Shown piece by piece: positions 15,259 to 21,992 of a stretch of DNA of 21,992 nucleotides. The translations under genes and the position numbers were made by a program. Position 1 is the stretch's first letter; every line of letters begins with the position of its first letter. This DNA comes from Kosmotogaceae bacterium UBA1373. GTDB taxonomy: Bacteria > Thermotogota > Thermotogae > Petrotogales > Kosmotogaceae. Below the pieces are notes generated by a model that searched no databases, was not told where the DNA came from, and saw nothing but the letters and a program-made list of their open reading frames with translations. The stretch lies in NCBI GenBank assembly GCA_002305955.1, contig DBRH01000029.1:1-21992 (forward strand), read 5' to 3'.

Positions 15259-15280
15259 AATTTGAAAGAGCGTCTCTTCA

Positions 15281-15327
15281 ACAAAAAACACCTCCACCCG
15301 CTGCGCTCAAGACATACGAACGGAGGT
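15281..15327 (-). terminator. Terminator hairpin directly after an upstream minus-strand promoter
   Basis: As minus-strand RNA, 15316-15327 pairs with 15290-15301 over 12 positions: ACCTCC with GGAGGT, then several G-U pairs and a C-G and G-C. The loop is 14 bases and GTTTTTTG follows. The G-U pairs would be A-C mismatches in plus-strand RNA, so the minus strand is the one that folds. It lies just downstream of the minus-strand TATAAT at 15336-15341 and upstream of the main promoter of the BMP operon. Confidence 0.65.
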
Positions 15328-15335
15328 ACAGAAAT

Positions 15336-15363
15336 ATTATACTACCGCTTGTTTAACAGTCAT
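15336..15363 (-). promoter_or_regulatory. Second, upstream minus-strand promoter
   Basis: A perfect TATAAT (15336-15341, minus strand) has ATGACT 16 bases upstream (15358-15363), matching four of six -35 positions. A transcript would start at about 15327-15330 and immediately fold into the terminator hairpin at 15281-15327. It is nearly back to back with the ferritin promoter. Confidence 0.5.
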
Positions 15364-15372
15364 ATCCATTCT

Positions 15373-15400
15373 TTGACTGGCATTGTACCGGTGGTAAAAT
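15373..15400 (+). promoter_or_regulatory. Ferritin promoter
   Basis: TTGACT (15373-15378) and TAAAAT (15395-15400) are 16 bases apart on the plus strand, about 40 bases before the ferritin start codon. I see no clear Fur-type palindrome overlapping it. Confidence 0.7.
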
Positions 15401-15442
15401 ATTCTGGAAGAACACACCACAATAACTAAGGAGGTCCAGTCT

Positions 15443-15928
15443 ATGATAACGACGAGAATGGAGAAGGAACTGAACGCACAGATAAAGGCCGAGTACGAAT
15501 CGGCCTTCATCTATATGGCCATGGCGGCCTGGGCTCACAAGAACGCGTATTTCGGAACGGCGAATTTCATGTGGAAGCAGGCCAAGGAAGAGGAAGAACA
15601 CGCAATGAAATTTGTTGGGTACCTAAAGGATGTGGATGGAACCATAGAGATACCCGGGCTCGAAAAGCCCGAAGGAGAGTTCAAATCTCTGCTGGATATT
15701 TTCGAGAAGGGCCTCGAACACGAGAAGTACATCACATCGAGGATTCACAACCTCGTGACCGTTTCCGACGAAGAGGGCGATTACGCCACTAACGATTTCC
15801 TGCAGTGGTACGTTACAGAACAGGTCGAGGAAGAGAGAAACTTCAGGGATATCGTCAAACTGCTCAAAAAAGTGGGCGATCACACCAACGGAATAATGAT
15901 GATCGACGCCAAATTGGGAGAGAGATAA
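15443..15928 (+). CDS. ftnA: Ferritin, iron-storage protein
   Basis: This 161-residue four-helix protein should form the usual 24-subunit shell that oxidises Fe(II) and stores it as mineral. All ferroxidase residues known from E. coli FtnA occur at the same positions: Glu17, Tyr24, Glu50, His53, Glu94, Gln127 and Glu130. It is therefore a non-haem ferritin and not a bacterioferritin, which would need a haem-binding Met. The length is standard. The start ATG 15443 has AAGGAGGT (15428-15435) seven bases upstream. It has its own promoter (15373-15400) and its own terminator (15942-15974), so it forms a single-gene unit. It sits between the divergent BMP importer operon and the 5'-nucleotidase gene, with no obvious functional tie to either. 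Confidence 0.96.
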   Translation: MITTRMEKELNAQIKAEYESAFIYMAMAAWAHKNAYFGTANFMWKQAKEEEEHAMKFVGYLKDVDGTIEIPGLEKPEGEFKSLLDIFEKGLEHEKYITSRIHNLVTVSDEEGDYATNDFLQWYVTEQVEEERNFRDIVKLLKKVGDHTNGIMMIDAKLGER

Positions 15929-15941
15929 AAAATAAACACCG

Positions 15942-15974
15942 GGGGATGTCGTACGGGCGACATCCCCGTTTTTT
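15942..15974 (+). terminator. Ferritin terminator
   Basis: A perfect 10-bp stem (GGGGATGTCG 15942-15951 with CGACATCCCC 15958-15967), a 6-base loop and a run of six T (15969-15974) lie just past the ferritin stop. This is a textbook rho-independent terminator. Confidence 0.93.
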
Positions 15975-16019
15975 GCAGAGCGAGCGATCAACGAGTTCAA
16001 CTGAGAGGAGGGGGTAACA

Positions 16020-17822
16020 ATGCGCAAGCTTTTTCTGGCGATGTTTGTGGTGATATCTTTAGCCGTTCTGGTCTTCGCTACGCAAGTAAATCTATCTATA
16101 ATTCATACCAGTGATATCCACGGTAATATCTTCCCGGTGGATTACGCGACCGGTAAGTTTTCGGCTGTCGGTCTGGCGAAGATATCGGCGTTTCTGAGCG
16201 AAATGAGAAAGAGCAATCCCAACACACTCGCCATAGATACGGGAGATCTGATTCAGGGTACGCCGCTGGCATATTACTATGCGAAAGTGGATAACTCTGG
16301 CGAAAATCCCATGATAGCGGCATTGAACCATATGGGTTTCATCGCAAGCGTGATAGGAAATCACGAATTCAACTACGGTCCCTCTATACTCGAAAGGGCC
16401 ATCGGTGAAGCCGGTTTCCCGATGTTGAGCGCCAACATAGTCTTCGAAAGCAGCGGTGAGGCGGCTTTCGCACCATACGTAATCGTGGAAGTGCCCTTTG
16501 AAGGCGACACAATCAGGGTCGGGGTTCTCGGTCTTACGACGAGCTTCATCCCCAACTGGGAGGAACCCAAACACATAGCCGGGCTGAACTTCCTGGATCC
16601 TGTGTCAACCGCTTTAGAATACGTTCCCCAGCTCAGGGAAAAGGTAGATGTTCTGGTGGTTGCCTATCACGGCGGCTTCGAGAGAGATCTGAAGACCGGT
16701 GCGCCGACCGAGGAATTGCTTGGAGAAAACGTCGGTTACCAGATTCTCAAGGAAGTGAAAGGCATCGATGTACTTCTCACCGGCCACCAGCACAGGACTA
16801 TCGCCGAGGTTATAGACGGCACTGTGATCTCTCAGCCTTCCAACTGGGGAAAGGTCGCAGGCAAGATAGATCTCGTACTCGAAAAGAAGAATGGAAAATG
16901 GGAAATAGTGAATAGAAACATTGCCCAAATTTCTATGGCCAACTACGATGCCGACTCCGAGGTAATGGCGATGTTCCAGAATTTCGAAGACCGCGTACAG
17001 AAATGGCTCGACCAGCCGGTAGGTATAGCGATAGGCGACTTCTACATCGACGACCCGTTCGTCGCCAGACTGGCCGATAACTCTTTGATCGAGTTCGTGA
17101 ACAGGGTCCAGAGCTTCGTAACGGGGGCGCCGATATCTTCCGTTGCGCTCTTCACTAACGATATAAAGGGATGGAAGACCGGACCTATAACGATAAGGGA
17201 TATAAACGCCGTTTATATCTATCCGAACACTTTAAAGGTGATAAAGGTCACCGGCGCAGATATCAAGGCCGCTCTCGAAAAGAGCGCCGAGTACTTCACC
17301 TATGAAGACGGCGAGATAGTGGTCACAGACAGCTGGATCAATCCCAAGCCGCTCCATTACAACTACGACATTTGGGAAGGCATAGAGTATATAGTAGCCG
17401 CAGACAGGCCCGTCGGAGAGAGAGTATTGAGCGTCCGTTACATGGGAAGACCTCTGGATATGGACGGCGAATACGAAGTGGTCCTGAACAACTACCGTGC
17501 CGGTGGCGGTGGCGGATACACTATGTTCCAGGGCAAACCGGTCGTGAGAGAGGTAATGCTCGAAGTCTCCGAGATAATCGCCGATTACGTACTTGAAAGA
17601 GTTGCCGTTAGCGCAACTCTCGATCGCAACTGGTCGGTTGGAACCGGTCTCATCCACACGGTCGGCTGGAATGAAACGCTAAGAACGATCTCGGAAATGT
17701 ACGGAATAGACGCCTCCGAGATCATGAAATACAACCCCGATTTGAAAAGGGTCGAGAGGATCCCCGCCGGTACTAAGATCATTATCTATAGAGCCGCGCT
17801 CGAAGAAGTGCCGGTGATGTGA
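16020..17822 (+). CDS. Secreted 5'-nucleotidase with C-terminal LysM domain
   Basis: This 600-residue exported enzyme should release phosphate from nucleotides, and perhaps split UDP-sugars, outside the cytoplasm. Residues 1-20 are a signal peptide. The metallophosphatase domain shows the metal ligands in order: IIHTSDIHGN (Asp32, His34), AIDTGDLIQG (Asp76), IGNHEFNYG (Asn114, His115), VVAYHGG, and LTGHQHRT. The 5'-nucleotidase substrate domain follows at about 330-530 (TNDIKGWKTGPITIRDINAVYIYPN, NNYRAGGGGGY). Residues 546-591 form a LysM repeat (HTVGWNETLRTISEMYGI...IPAGTKIIIY), which binds peptidoglycan-type glycans. It is not part of E. coli UshA and would anchor the enzyme at the wall. 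The ATG has GGAGGGGG at 16007-16014. The gene is bounded by terminators on both sides, but I see no clear promoter in the 45-base gap upstream. Confidence 0.93.
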   Translation: MRKLFLAMFVVISLAVLVFATQVNLSIIHTSDIHGNIFPVDYATGKFSAVGLAKISAFLSEMRKSNPNTLAIDTGDLIQGTPLAYYYAKVDNSGENPMIAALNHMGFIASVIGNHEFNYGPSILERAIGEAGFPMLSANIVFESSGEAAFAPYVIVEVPFEGDTIRVGVLGLTTSFIPNWEEPKHIAGLNFLDPVSTALEYVPQLREKVDVLVVAYHGGFERDLKTGAPTEELLGENVGYQILKEVKGIDVLLTGHQHRTIAEVIDGTVISQPSNWGKVAGKIDLVLEKKNGKWEIVNRNIAQISMANYDADSEVMAMFQNFEDRVQKWLDQPVGIAIGDFYIDDPFVARLADNSLIEFVNRVQSFVTGAPISSVALFTNDIKGWKTGPITIRDINAVYIYPNTLKVIKVTGADIKAALEKSAEYFTYEDGEIVVTDSWINPKPLHYNYDIWEGIEYIVAADRPVGERVLSVRYMGRPLDMDGEYEVVLNNYRAGGGGGYTMFQGKPVVREVMLEVSEIIADYVLERVAVSATLDRNWSVGTGLIHTVGWNETLRTISEMYGIDASEIMKYNPDLKRVERIPAGTKIIIYRAALEEVPVM

Positions 17823-17834
17823 GCTCTCAAAGAT

Positions 17835-17864
17835 AAAAAAGGGCGGAGAGACCCGCCCTTTTTT
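17835..17864 (+). terminator. Terminator of the 5'-nucleotidase gene, likely bidirectional
   Basis: GGGCGG (17841-17846) pairs with CCGCCC (17853-17858) around a 6-base loop. An A6 run comes before and a T6 run after, so it can act on either strand. It serves the nucleotidase gene and may also stop transcripts coming from the convergent iminopeptidase gene. Confidence 0.9.
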
Positions 17865-18068
17865 ATATCTCAGCTAATTGAGGAATGGCAAAGGCCGGCA
17901 AAATTTATCCACTAGTTTTCATGAGTTCGAGATCCTTGGAAAAAACGGCCGGAAGGATTATCACCTTACAGCCTGGATATGTTTTTTGATGCTTTTCCTG
18001 AACCGTGATAACCCCTGATTTTGTAAGTCAGAATCTTCAAGCGTCTTTCCCGGTCGGCGTAGCTACCT
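17865..18068. other. Convergent spacer, possible decayed minus-strand gene fragment
   Basis: No intact gene is seen between the two convergent genes. On the minus strand a frame without a start codon, running just after the iminopeptidase gene, reads like protein in its last part (a segment GVITVQEKHQKTYPGCKVII, then LPAVFSKDLELMKTSG, then a stop). It may be a leftover of a lost gene or chance. I recognise no family. Confidence 0.3.
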
Positions 18069-18977
18069 TCATTCGAAGTATTTTCTCGGTCCATGACTCT
18101 CGACTTTTTTCAAAAAGCTTCTAACGGTCTCCATGTATTCTTCGGGCTTCTCCAGGTGGTGTTCGTGGGAAGCGTCTTCGATAATTTTCATTTCACAGTT
18201 GACTATCTCCCTACGGTAAAGCTCTATCGTCGAGGGCGTCGCCTCGTCGAATCTGCCACATGTCAGGAGAACCGGAACCTCTATCTCCCCCAGTCTATGA
18301 ACACAACTGTAATTTCTAAGCGTGCCCGTGACCGTGAACTCGCTCGGTCCGTACATGTATTCATAAACGGCCGTGCCCATCCCTTCGAGAGTCCTGTTCA
18401 AGCAATCCGGCCACGGATCGAGACGGCAGACATGGCGGTTGTAAAAGGTCCTCATCGCATCGGCGTATTCCCGAGAGTCGAAGCGACCGCTTGCTTCGGC
18501 TCTGTGTATGGCGTTTTGCCTTTCTTTAGGCAGGAAGGCAAGCAGTTTTCTAACGTCCTTTTCGAATTGTGGAATGCTCATAGCCGGTCCGGATAGTACC
18601 ATGCTGACTACCTCTTCAGGTTTGAAGAAGTAGTATTCGCAGGCCAGGATAGTTCCCCAGGACTGCCCCAGGATGTGTACTCTTCCAAGTCTAAGACGTT
18701 CCTTAAGAAGATTCAATTCGCCGACGAAATGTTCCACGGTCCAGAGACTTTTATCGGAAGGCCTGTCGGACCTTCCACAACCCAGTTGATCGTAGAAAAT
18801 AACCGGCCTTTCGTCAGACAAAGCCGAAAGCGGTTCGAGGTAATCGTGAGGGGTGCCGGGGCCTCCATGTAGAATTATCAGCGGGATTCCGCTCTTATCC
18901 GCCCCCTCGACGCAGTACCAGATCTTTCCGCCTTTTACTTCGACAAAACCTTCGGCTCTCTTCCCGTTTTCACCCAT
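18069..18977 (-). CDS. pip: Proline iminopeptidase (tricorn-interacting factor F1 type), peptidase family S33
   Basis: This 302-residue alpha/beta hydrolase removes N-terminal residues, typically proline, from short peptides in the cytoplasm. I place the start at ATG 18977, because AAGGGAGGT (18985-18993) precedes it and would lie inside the longer frame that begins at 18998. From this start the catalytic residues are Ser106 (GQSWGT), Asp244 (GRFDEATP) and His271 (DASHEHHLEKP), almost the same numbers as in Thermoplasma F1 (Ser105, Asp244, His271). Glu213 and Glu245, which hold the substrate N-terminus in F1, are also present. The oxyanion motif HGGPG is at 37-41. No signal peptide is seen. 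It is divergent from the metal-resistance operon and convergent with the nucleotidase gene. A broader aminopeptidase activity, as in F1, is possible. Confidence 0.92.
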   Translation of the reverse strand: MGENGKRAEGFVEVKGGKIWYCVEGADKSGIPLIILHGGPGTPHDYLEPLSALSDERPVIFYDQLGCGRSDRPSDKSLWTVEHFVGELNLLKERLRLGRVHILGQSWGTILACEYYFFKPEEVVSMVLSGPAMSIPQFEKDVRKLLAFLPKERQNAIHRAEASGRFDSREYADAMRTFYNRHVCRLDPWPDCLNRTLEGMGTAVYEYMYGPSEFTVTGTLRNYSCVHRLGEIEVPVLLTCGRFDEATPSTIELYRREIVNCEMKIIEDASHEHHLEKPEEYMETVRSFLKKVESHGPRKYFE

Positions 18978-19006
18978 CGATATTACCTCCCTTCCCAATC
19001 ATTACG

Positions 19007-19012
19007 ATTATA
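19007..19012 (-). promoter_or_regulatory. Candidate -10 box for the iminopeptidase gene
   Basis: A perfect TATAAT on the minus strand lies about 30 bases before the start codon at 18977. No good -35 box is visible, and the expected position nearly touches the divergent metal-operon promoter. Confidence 0.4.
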
Positions 19013-19036
19013 CAACCGATCAACGTGACGGTCGGC

Positions 19037-19066
19037 TTGACGGCCGGTGGTCAGAAAGTCTATAAT
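19037..19066 (+). promoter_or_regulatory. Promoter of the metal-resistance operon
   Basis: TTGACG (19037-19042) and a perfect TATAAT (19061-19066) are 18 bases apart on the plus strand. The operator palindrome begins three bases after the -10 box, at the expected start of transcription, so bound repressor would block the promoter. Confidence 0.85.
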
Positions 19067-19068
19067 CG

Positions 19069-19086
19069 ATTAGACAGCTGTCTAAT
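19069..19086. promoter_or_regulatory. Operator palindrome for the ArsR/CadC-type repressor
   Basis: ATTAGACAGCTGTCTAAT is a perfect 18-bp palindrome placed at the transcription start of the operon and about 18 bases before the repressor start codon. Position, symmetry and the adjacent repressor gene fit autoregulation by an ArsR-family dimer. It is released when metal binds. Confidence 0.85.
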
Positions 19087-19104
19087 TGAAAGGAAGAGAT
19101 CCCG

Positions 19105-19449
19105 ATGGTTGATTGTTGCTATGAACATGAAAATAAAACAGATACGGCTTTTTTAAGGCTTAAGGCAAGTGAAGTCTCCGGGCTTTCAAAGCTGTTCAGG
19201 GTCCTGGGAGACGAAACAAGAACCAGGATCGTGTATCTCTTGTCGATCACCGAGCTCTGCACCTGTGACCTGGCCAGGGTACTCAATCTTACGTTGCCCA
19301 CGATCTCCCATCATCTTAAGCTTTTGAAGGAATTGAGGCTGGTCAGGAGCAGAAGAGAAGGAAAAGCCGTTTACTACGCGCTGGCCGACGAACATATACT
19401 TGTACTCGTCAAGACGGCGAGAGAGCATTTCGAAGAGGAGTCGCATTGA
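19105..19449 (+). CDS. ArsR-family metal-sensing repressor, CadC-like
   Basis: This 114-residue winged-helix repressor should leave DNA on binding toxic metal and so switch on the efflux ATPase. The helix-turn-helix is at about 49-75 (ELCTCDLARVLNLTLPTISHHLKLL). Both CadC metal sites appear present. The Cd/Pb-type site has Cys4 and Cys5 in the N-terminal arm and Cys52 and Cys54 in ELCTC. The zinc-type site in the last helix has Asp95, His97, His108 and Glu111, with exactly the spacing of CadC Asp101, His103, His114 and Glu117. The adjacent Cys4-Cys5 pair differs from the spaced Cys7/Cys11 of staphylococcal CadC. The start has AAAGGA (19089-19094) upstream. The gene overlaps the ATPase gene by 4 bases and is preceded by a perfect operator. 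Confidence 0.93.
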   Translation: MVDCCYEHENKTDTAFLRLKASEVSGLSKLFRVLGDETRTRIVYLLSITELCTCDLARVLNLTLPTISHHLKLLKELRLVRSRREGKAVYYALADEHILVLVKTAREHFEEESH

Positions 19450-21500
19450 AGACAAAACACAGAATCAAGGGACTTGACTGTCCTGTCTGCGCTGCCAAAA
19501 TCGAGGACAGGATAAAGAAGATGGGTTACAGTGCGAAGATAGATCTTGCCTCGCAATCGCTGATAATCGAAGATGGTGACATAGAAGAGATAAACAGAAT
19601 CATATCTAGTGTCGAACCGGGTGCCGGAATCACCGTGGATTCAGGCGGTTCCACTGTTACGAGAAAATTCGGGATTCTGCTCCTATCTTGCGTCGTCTAT
19701 CTCTTCGCACTGATCACCGGCCGATACCTTCACGGAAGGTACGAACCGCTCGAGTACGGAATATACATACTGGCCTATATACTGGCTGGAAACGGTGTGC
19801 TTCTGAAAGCCGGGAGAAATATTCTTCATGGAAGGCTCTTCGATGAAAACTTTCTCATGACCCTGGCCACCGTTGGGGCCTTTCTGATCCACGAGCTGCC
19901 GGAGGCCGTGGCTGTGATGCTTTTCTACAACGCCGGAGAGATTCTTGAAGGCATGGCGCTCGCCAGATCGAGAAAATCTATTTCCTCACTGGTCGATCTG
20001 AAGGCCGAGACGGTGAACAGAGTTACGCCAGAGGGGTTAGCGGCAGTTCCTGCCTCGTCTATGGTCGCCGGAGACAGGTTCGTGGTCAAACCGGGTGAGA
20101 GGATCCCCCTGGACGGCTCGATCGCTTCCGGTGAGACCTGGCTAGACCTTTCGCTTCTAACGGGCGAGAGCAGACCGGTGAAGGCCGGCGAAGGTTACGG
20201 AGTCGTCGCCGGGACGATCAATAGTACCGGCCTGATAGAGGTAGAGGCCACGGCCAGCCTAGAGCGATCATACACCAGCAGAATGCTCCAGATGGTCGAA
20301 GAGGCCTCTTCCAGAAAATCCAGGACTGAACGCTTCATCACGAAATTCTCGCGTATCTACACGCCCATAGTAGTTTTGATCGCCGCCTTTCTTGCCACGG
20401 TACCGCCCCTTTTTACCGGAGGAAATTACGGCGAATGGTTCCACAGAGCTCTTATTCTGTTAGTCATTTCCTGTCCCTGCGCCCTTGTGATATCAGTGCC
20501 GCTCGGGTATTTCGCCGGTATCGGAAAGGCTTCCAGATACGGTGTGCTGGTCAAAGGGAGCAACTATCTCGAAGCACTGGCCGGGATAGATACGGTCCTT
20601 TTCGACAAGACGGGCACGCTCACAGAGGGAAGGTTCGGGATAAGCGAAATCTCCGGCCACAACGGAATGGCGCCGGCGGAAGCGATGTTGATCGCCGCGA
20701 GTGTGGAGAGCAACTCGAACCACCCTATCGCCAGATCGATTGTCGATCACGCCTTCTCGATCGGTTTCAAAAAAGAATATCTTCTCGCCGTTAGCGACTA
20801 CAGGGAGATACCGGGTGAAGGAGTTCACGCGACCGTCGAAGGCAAGGAGATAGCGCTGGGCAATGAAAGAATACTGCGAGGTTCGACCATTCTCCCGGCT
20901 GCGAAGGGTAAGTCGAAGATCTATCTTACAGTTGGCGGAAAGCTGTCGGGAACGATCGATATCTCCGATAGATTGAAAGAAGATTCAAAAATGGCGATCG
21001 AATCTCTCCGCGACCAGGGCCTGGCAAGCATCGCGATGCTCACCGGAGATTCCCCCGATGTGGCCGCAGCCATTTCGGGCGAGCTTGGCCTGGACTGGTA
21101 CGAGGGCGGACTGAACCCTGAAGGGAAGCTCGAAACGCTGGAGAGATCTTCCCGGACGGGCTGTAAGGTAGCGTTCGTGGGTGACGGTATAAACGACGCG
21201 CCGGTGATCGCCAGATCCGACGTCGGCATAGCGATGGGAAGGATTGGCTCCGATGCAGTGATAGAAACGGCCGATATAGTGATATCCGATGATTCTCCAT
21301 TGCAGGTATCGAGAGCGATAGCGATTGCCAGAAGAACACGGAGTATAATACTTCAGAACATATGTCTGGCCATAGGAACAAAGGCGCTCTTCATAGTTCT
21401 TGGGGCTTTCGGGCTGGTCAGCATGTGGGGAGCGGTTTTTGCAGATGTTGGTGTGGCGTTACTCGCAGTTTTGAATTCTCTGAGGGTCTTTCGCGATTGA
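19446..21500 (+). CDS. cadA: Heavy-metal P1B-type ATPase (Zn/Cd/Pb export, CadA/ZntA type)
   Basis: This 684-residue membrane pump expels divalent soft metals using ATP. The N-terminal HMA domain carries GLDCPVCAAKIE with Cys12 and Cys15. After the first helices comes the actuator motif LTGESRPV. The metal path has Cys343-Pro344-Cys345 (ISCPCALVIS), and the phosphorylated Asp387 lies in DKTGTLTEG. His426-Pro427 is in SNHPIA, and the hinge motif is GDGINDAPV with Asp580 and Asp584. The last helix has ADVGVALLAVLNSLR with Asp667, a mark of the Zn/Cd/Pb subgroup and not of copper pumps. The start is TTG at 19446, overlapping the repressor stop (TTGA), with GAGGAG about five bases upstream, so translation is coupled. 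Length and motif order are complete, and expression should be metal-induced through the operator at 19069-19086. Confidence 0.95.
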   Translation: MKTKHRIKGLDCPVCAAKIEDRIKKMGYSAKIDLASQSLIIEDGDIEEINRIISSVEPGAGITVDSGGSTVTRKFGILLLSCVVYLFALITGRYLHGRYEPLEYGIYILAYILAGNGVLLKAGRNILHGRLFDENFLMTLATVGAFLIHELPEAVAVMLFYNAGEILEGMALARSRKSISSLVDLKAETVNRVTPEGLAAVPASSMVAGDRFVVKPGERIPLDGSIASGETWLDLSLLTGESRPVKAGEGYGVVAGTINSTGLIEVEATASLERSYTSRMLQMVEEASSRKSRTERFITKFSRIYTPIVVLIAAFLATVPPLFTGGNYGEWFHRALILLVISCPCALVISVPLGYFAGIGKASRYGVLVKGSNYLEALAGIDTVLFDKTGTLTEGRFGISEISGHNGMAPAEAMLIAASVESNSNHPIARSIVDHAFSIGFKKEYLLAVSDYREIPGEGVHATVEGKEIALGNERILRGSTILPAAKGKSKIYLTVGGKLSGTIDISDRLKEDSKMAIESLRDQGLASIAMLTGDSPDVAAAISGELGLDWYEGGLNPEGKLETLERSSRTGCKVAFVGDGINDAPVIARSDVGIAMGRIGSDAVIETADIVISDDSPLQVSRAIAIARRTRSIILQNICLAIGTKALFIVLGAFGLVSMWGAVFADVGVALLAVLNSLRVFRD

Positions 21501-21522
21501 TTCTCCGGAGACCGGTGGTTCG

Positions 21523-21992
21523 ATGAAGCCAGAAAAACTGTATTACCTGTACAGCGGTTCCGTCTATTTTCTCTTCAATCTAGTATTCACCATCAACGGC
21601 ATCTACTTCGTCGAATCGGTAGGGCTGAATCCTCTCCAGTTGGTTCTCGTTGGAACCGTGGTCGAAACCTCGGCACTCCTCTTCGAAATACCCACGGGTG
21701 TCTTCGCCGATATGTACGGCAGGAGAAGATCGATCATCACAGGACTAACCGTGCTGGGTGTCAGCTTCATCCTCGAGGGGAGCCTGCCCTTTTTCTGGAC
21801 CATCCTTCTGGCACAGATAATCGCCGGCGCCGGATATACATTCCTGAGTGGCGCCGATATAGCCTGGGTCGCCGATGAGAGCGGAATTGAGAACCTTGAC
21901 TCCGTGCTTGTGAAAGGCGCTCAGTTCGAACAGATCGGCTCGCTCGCGGGAATATGGGCCAGCGTTCTCCTCGGACTGTTTGCTTTGAACTT
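21523..21992 (+). CDS. MFS transporter, 5' part only (cut by the window edge)
   Basis: An open frame starting at ATG 21523 runs off the right end after 156 codons. The protein begins MKPEKLYYLYSGSVYFLFNL and has at least four hydrophobic helices. FEIPTGVFADMYGRRRSII in the loop after the second helix is the MFS motif A (GxxADrxGRR). The start lies 22 bases after the stop of the P-type ATPase gene with no terminator between, so it may belong to the metal-inducible operon. The ribosome site is weak (GGTGG four bases upstream), but no other in-frame start exists between here and the ATPase stop. Drug or metal-complex efflux is possible, but the substrate is unknown. Confidence 0.82.
   Translation, partial: MKPEKLYYLYSGSVYFLFNLVFTINGIYFVESVGLNPLQLVLVGTVVETSALLFEIPTGVFADMYGRRRSIITGLTVLGVSFILEGSLPFFWTILLAQIIAGAGYTFLSGADIAWVADESGIENLDSVLVKGAQFEQIGSLAGIWASVLLGLFALN

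Noticed and set aside
15187..15340. Purine riboswitch upstream of the nucleoside importer
   Set aside because: The conserved junction words of the purine aptamer are absent, and the hairpin at 15281-15327 is too small to hold a three-way junction.
1..21992. CRISPR arrays, tRNA or rRNA genes, transposases, phage genes
   Set aside because: I looked on both strands and saw no direct-repeat array, no tRNA-like cloverleaf, and no recombinase or phage protein.

Overview
The window looks like a bacterial chromosome segment of about 50% GC from the phylum Thermotogota. My best guess is a Kosmotogaceae/Mesotoga-like lineage. This rests on the overall style of the proteins and on the gene mix (BMP-type and TrpX-type ABC importers, secreted hydrolases with plain signal peptides, many GGAGG ribosome sites). 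No rRNA or other phylogenetic marker is present, so the assignment is an inference. No tRNA, rRNA, CRISPR array, insertion sequence or phage gene was seen.

Layout. Positions 1-591 hold no convincing gene, apart from a terminator for the next unit and one or two doubtful tiny ORFs. Positions 592-3472 (minus) carry a secreted gamma-glutamyltransferase followed by a secreted M14/succinylglutamate-desuccinylase-like zinc hydrolase. Positions 3473-3877 form a long spacer with a roughly 100-bp nested palindrome. Positions 3878-5143 (plus) encode a secreted protein of unknown function. Positions 5309-7574 (plus) hold an MFS transporter overlapping a geranylgeranyl-reductase-like flavoprotein, possibly made from a leaderless mRNA. 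Positions 7566-10256 (minus) form a three-gene TrpX-type ABC importer. It is preceded at 10276-10487 by a full attenuation module: promoter, 30-codon leader peptide rich in aromatic codons, competing hairpins, and a terminator just before the first ribosome site. Positions 10514-15186 (minus) are a BMP/NupNOPQ-type nucleoside importer operon. Positions 15443-15928 (plus) encode ferritin, and 16020-17822 (plus) a secreted 5'-nucleotidase with a C-terminal LysM domain. Positions 18069-18977 (minus) encode an F1-type proline iminopeptidase. Positions 19105-21992 (plus) hold a metal-resistance operon: a CadC-like ArsR repressor with a perfect 18-bp operator at its promoter, a CadA/ZntA-type P1B ATPase, and the start of an MFS transporter that runs off the edge.

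How the genes fit together. Much of the window serves nutrient scavenging. The 5'-nucleotidase could make nucleosides outside the cell for the BMP importer. The gamma-glutamyltransferase, the M14 hydrolase and the iminopeptidase act on peptides or acyl-amino acids. The TrpX-type system would import an aromatic amino acid. The strongest candidate for something undescribed is the aromatic leader-peptide attenuator, which senses charged aromatic tRNA by ribosome stalling and directly supports an aromatic substrate for a transporter family usually annotated as uncharacterised.
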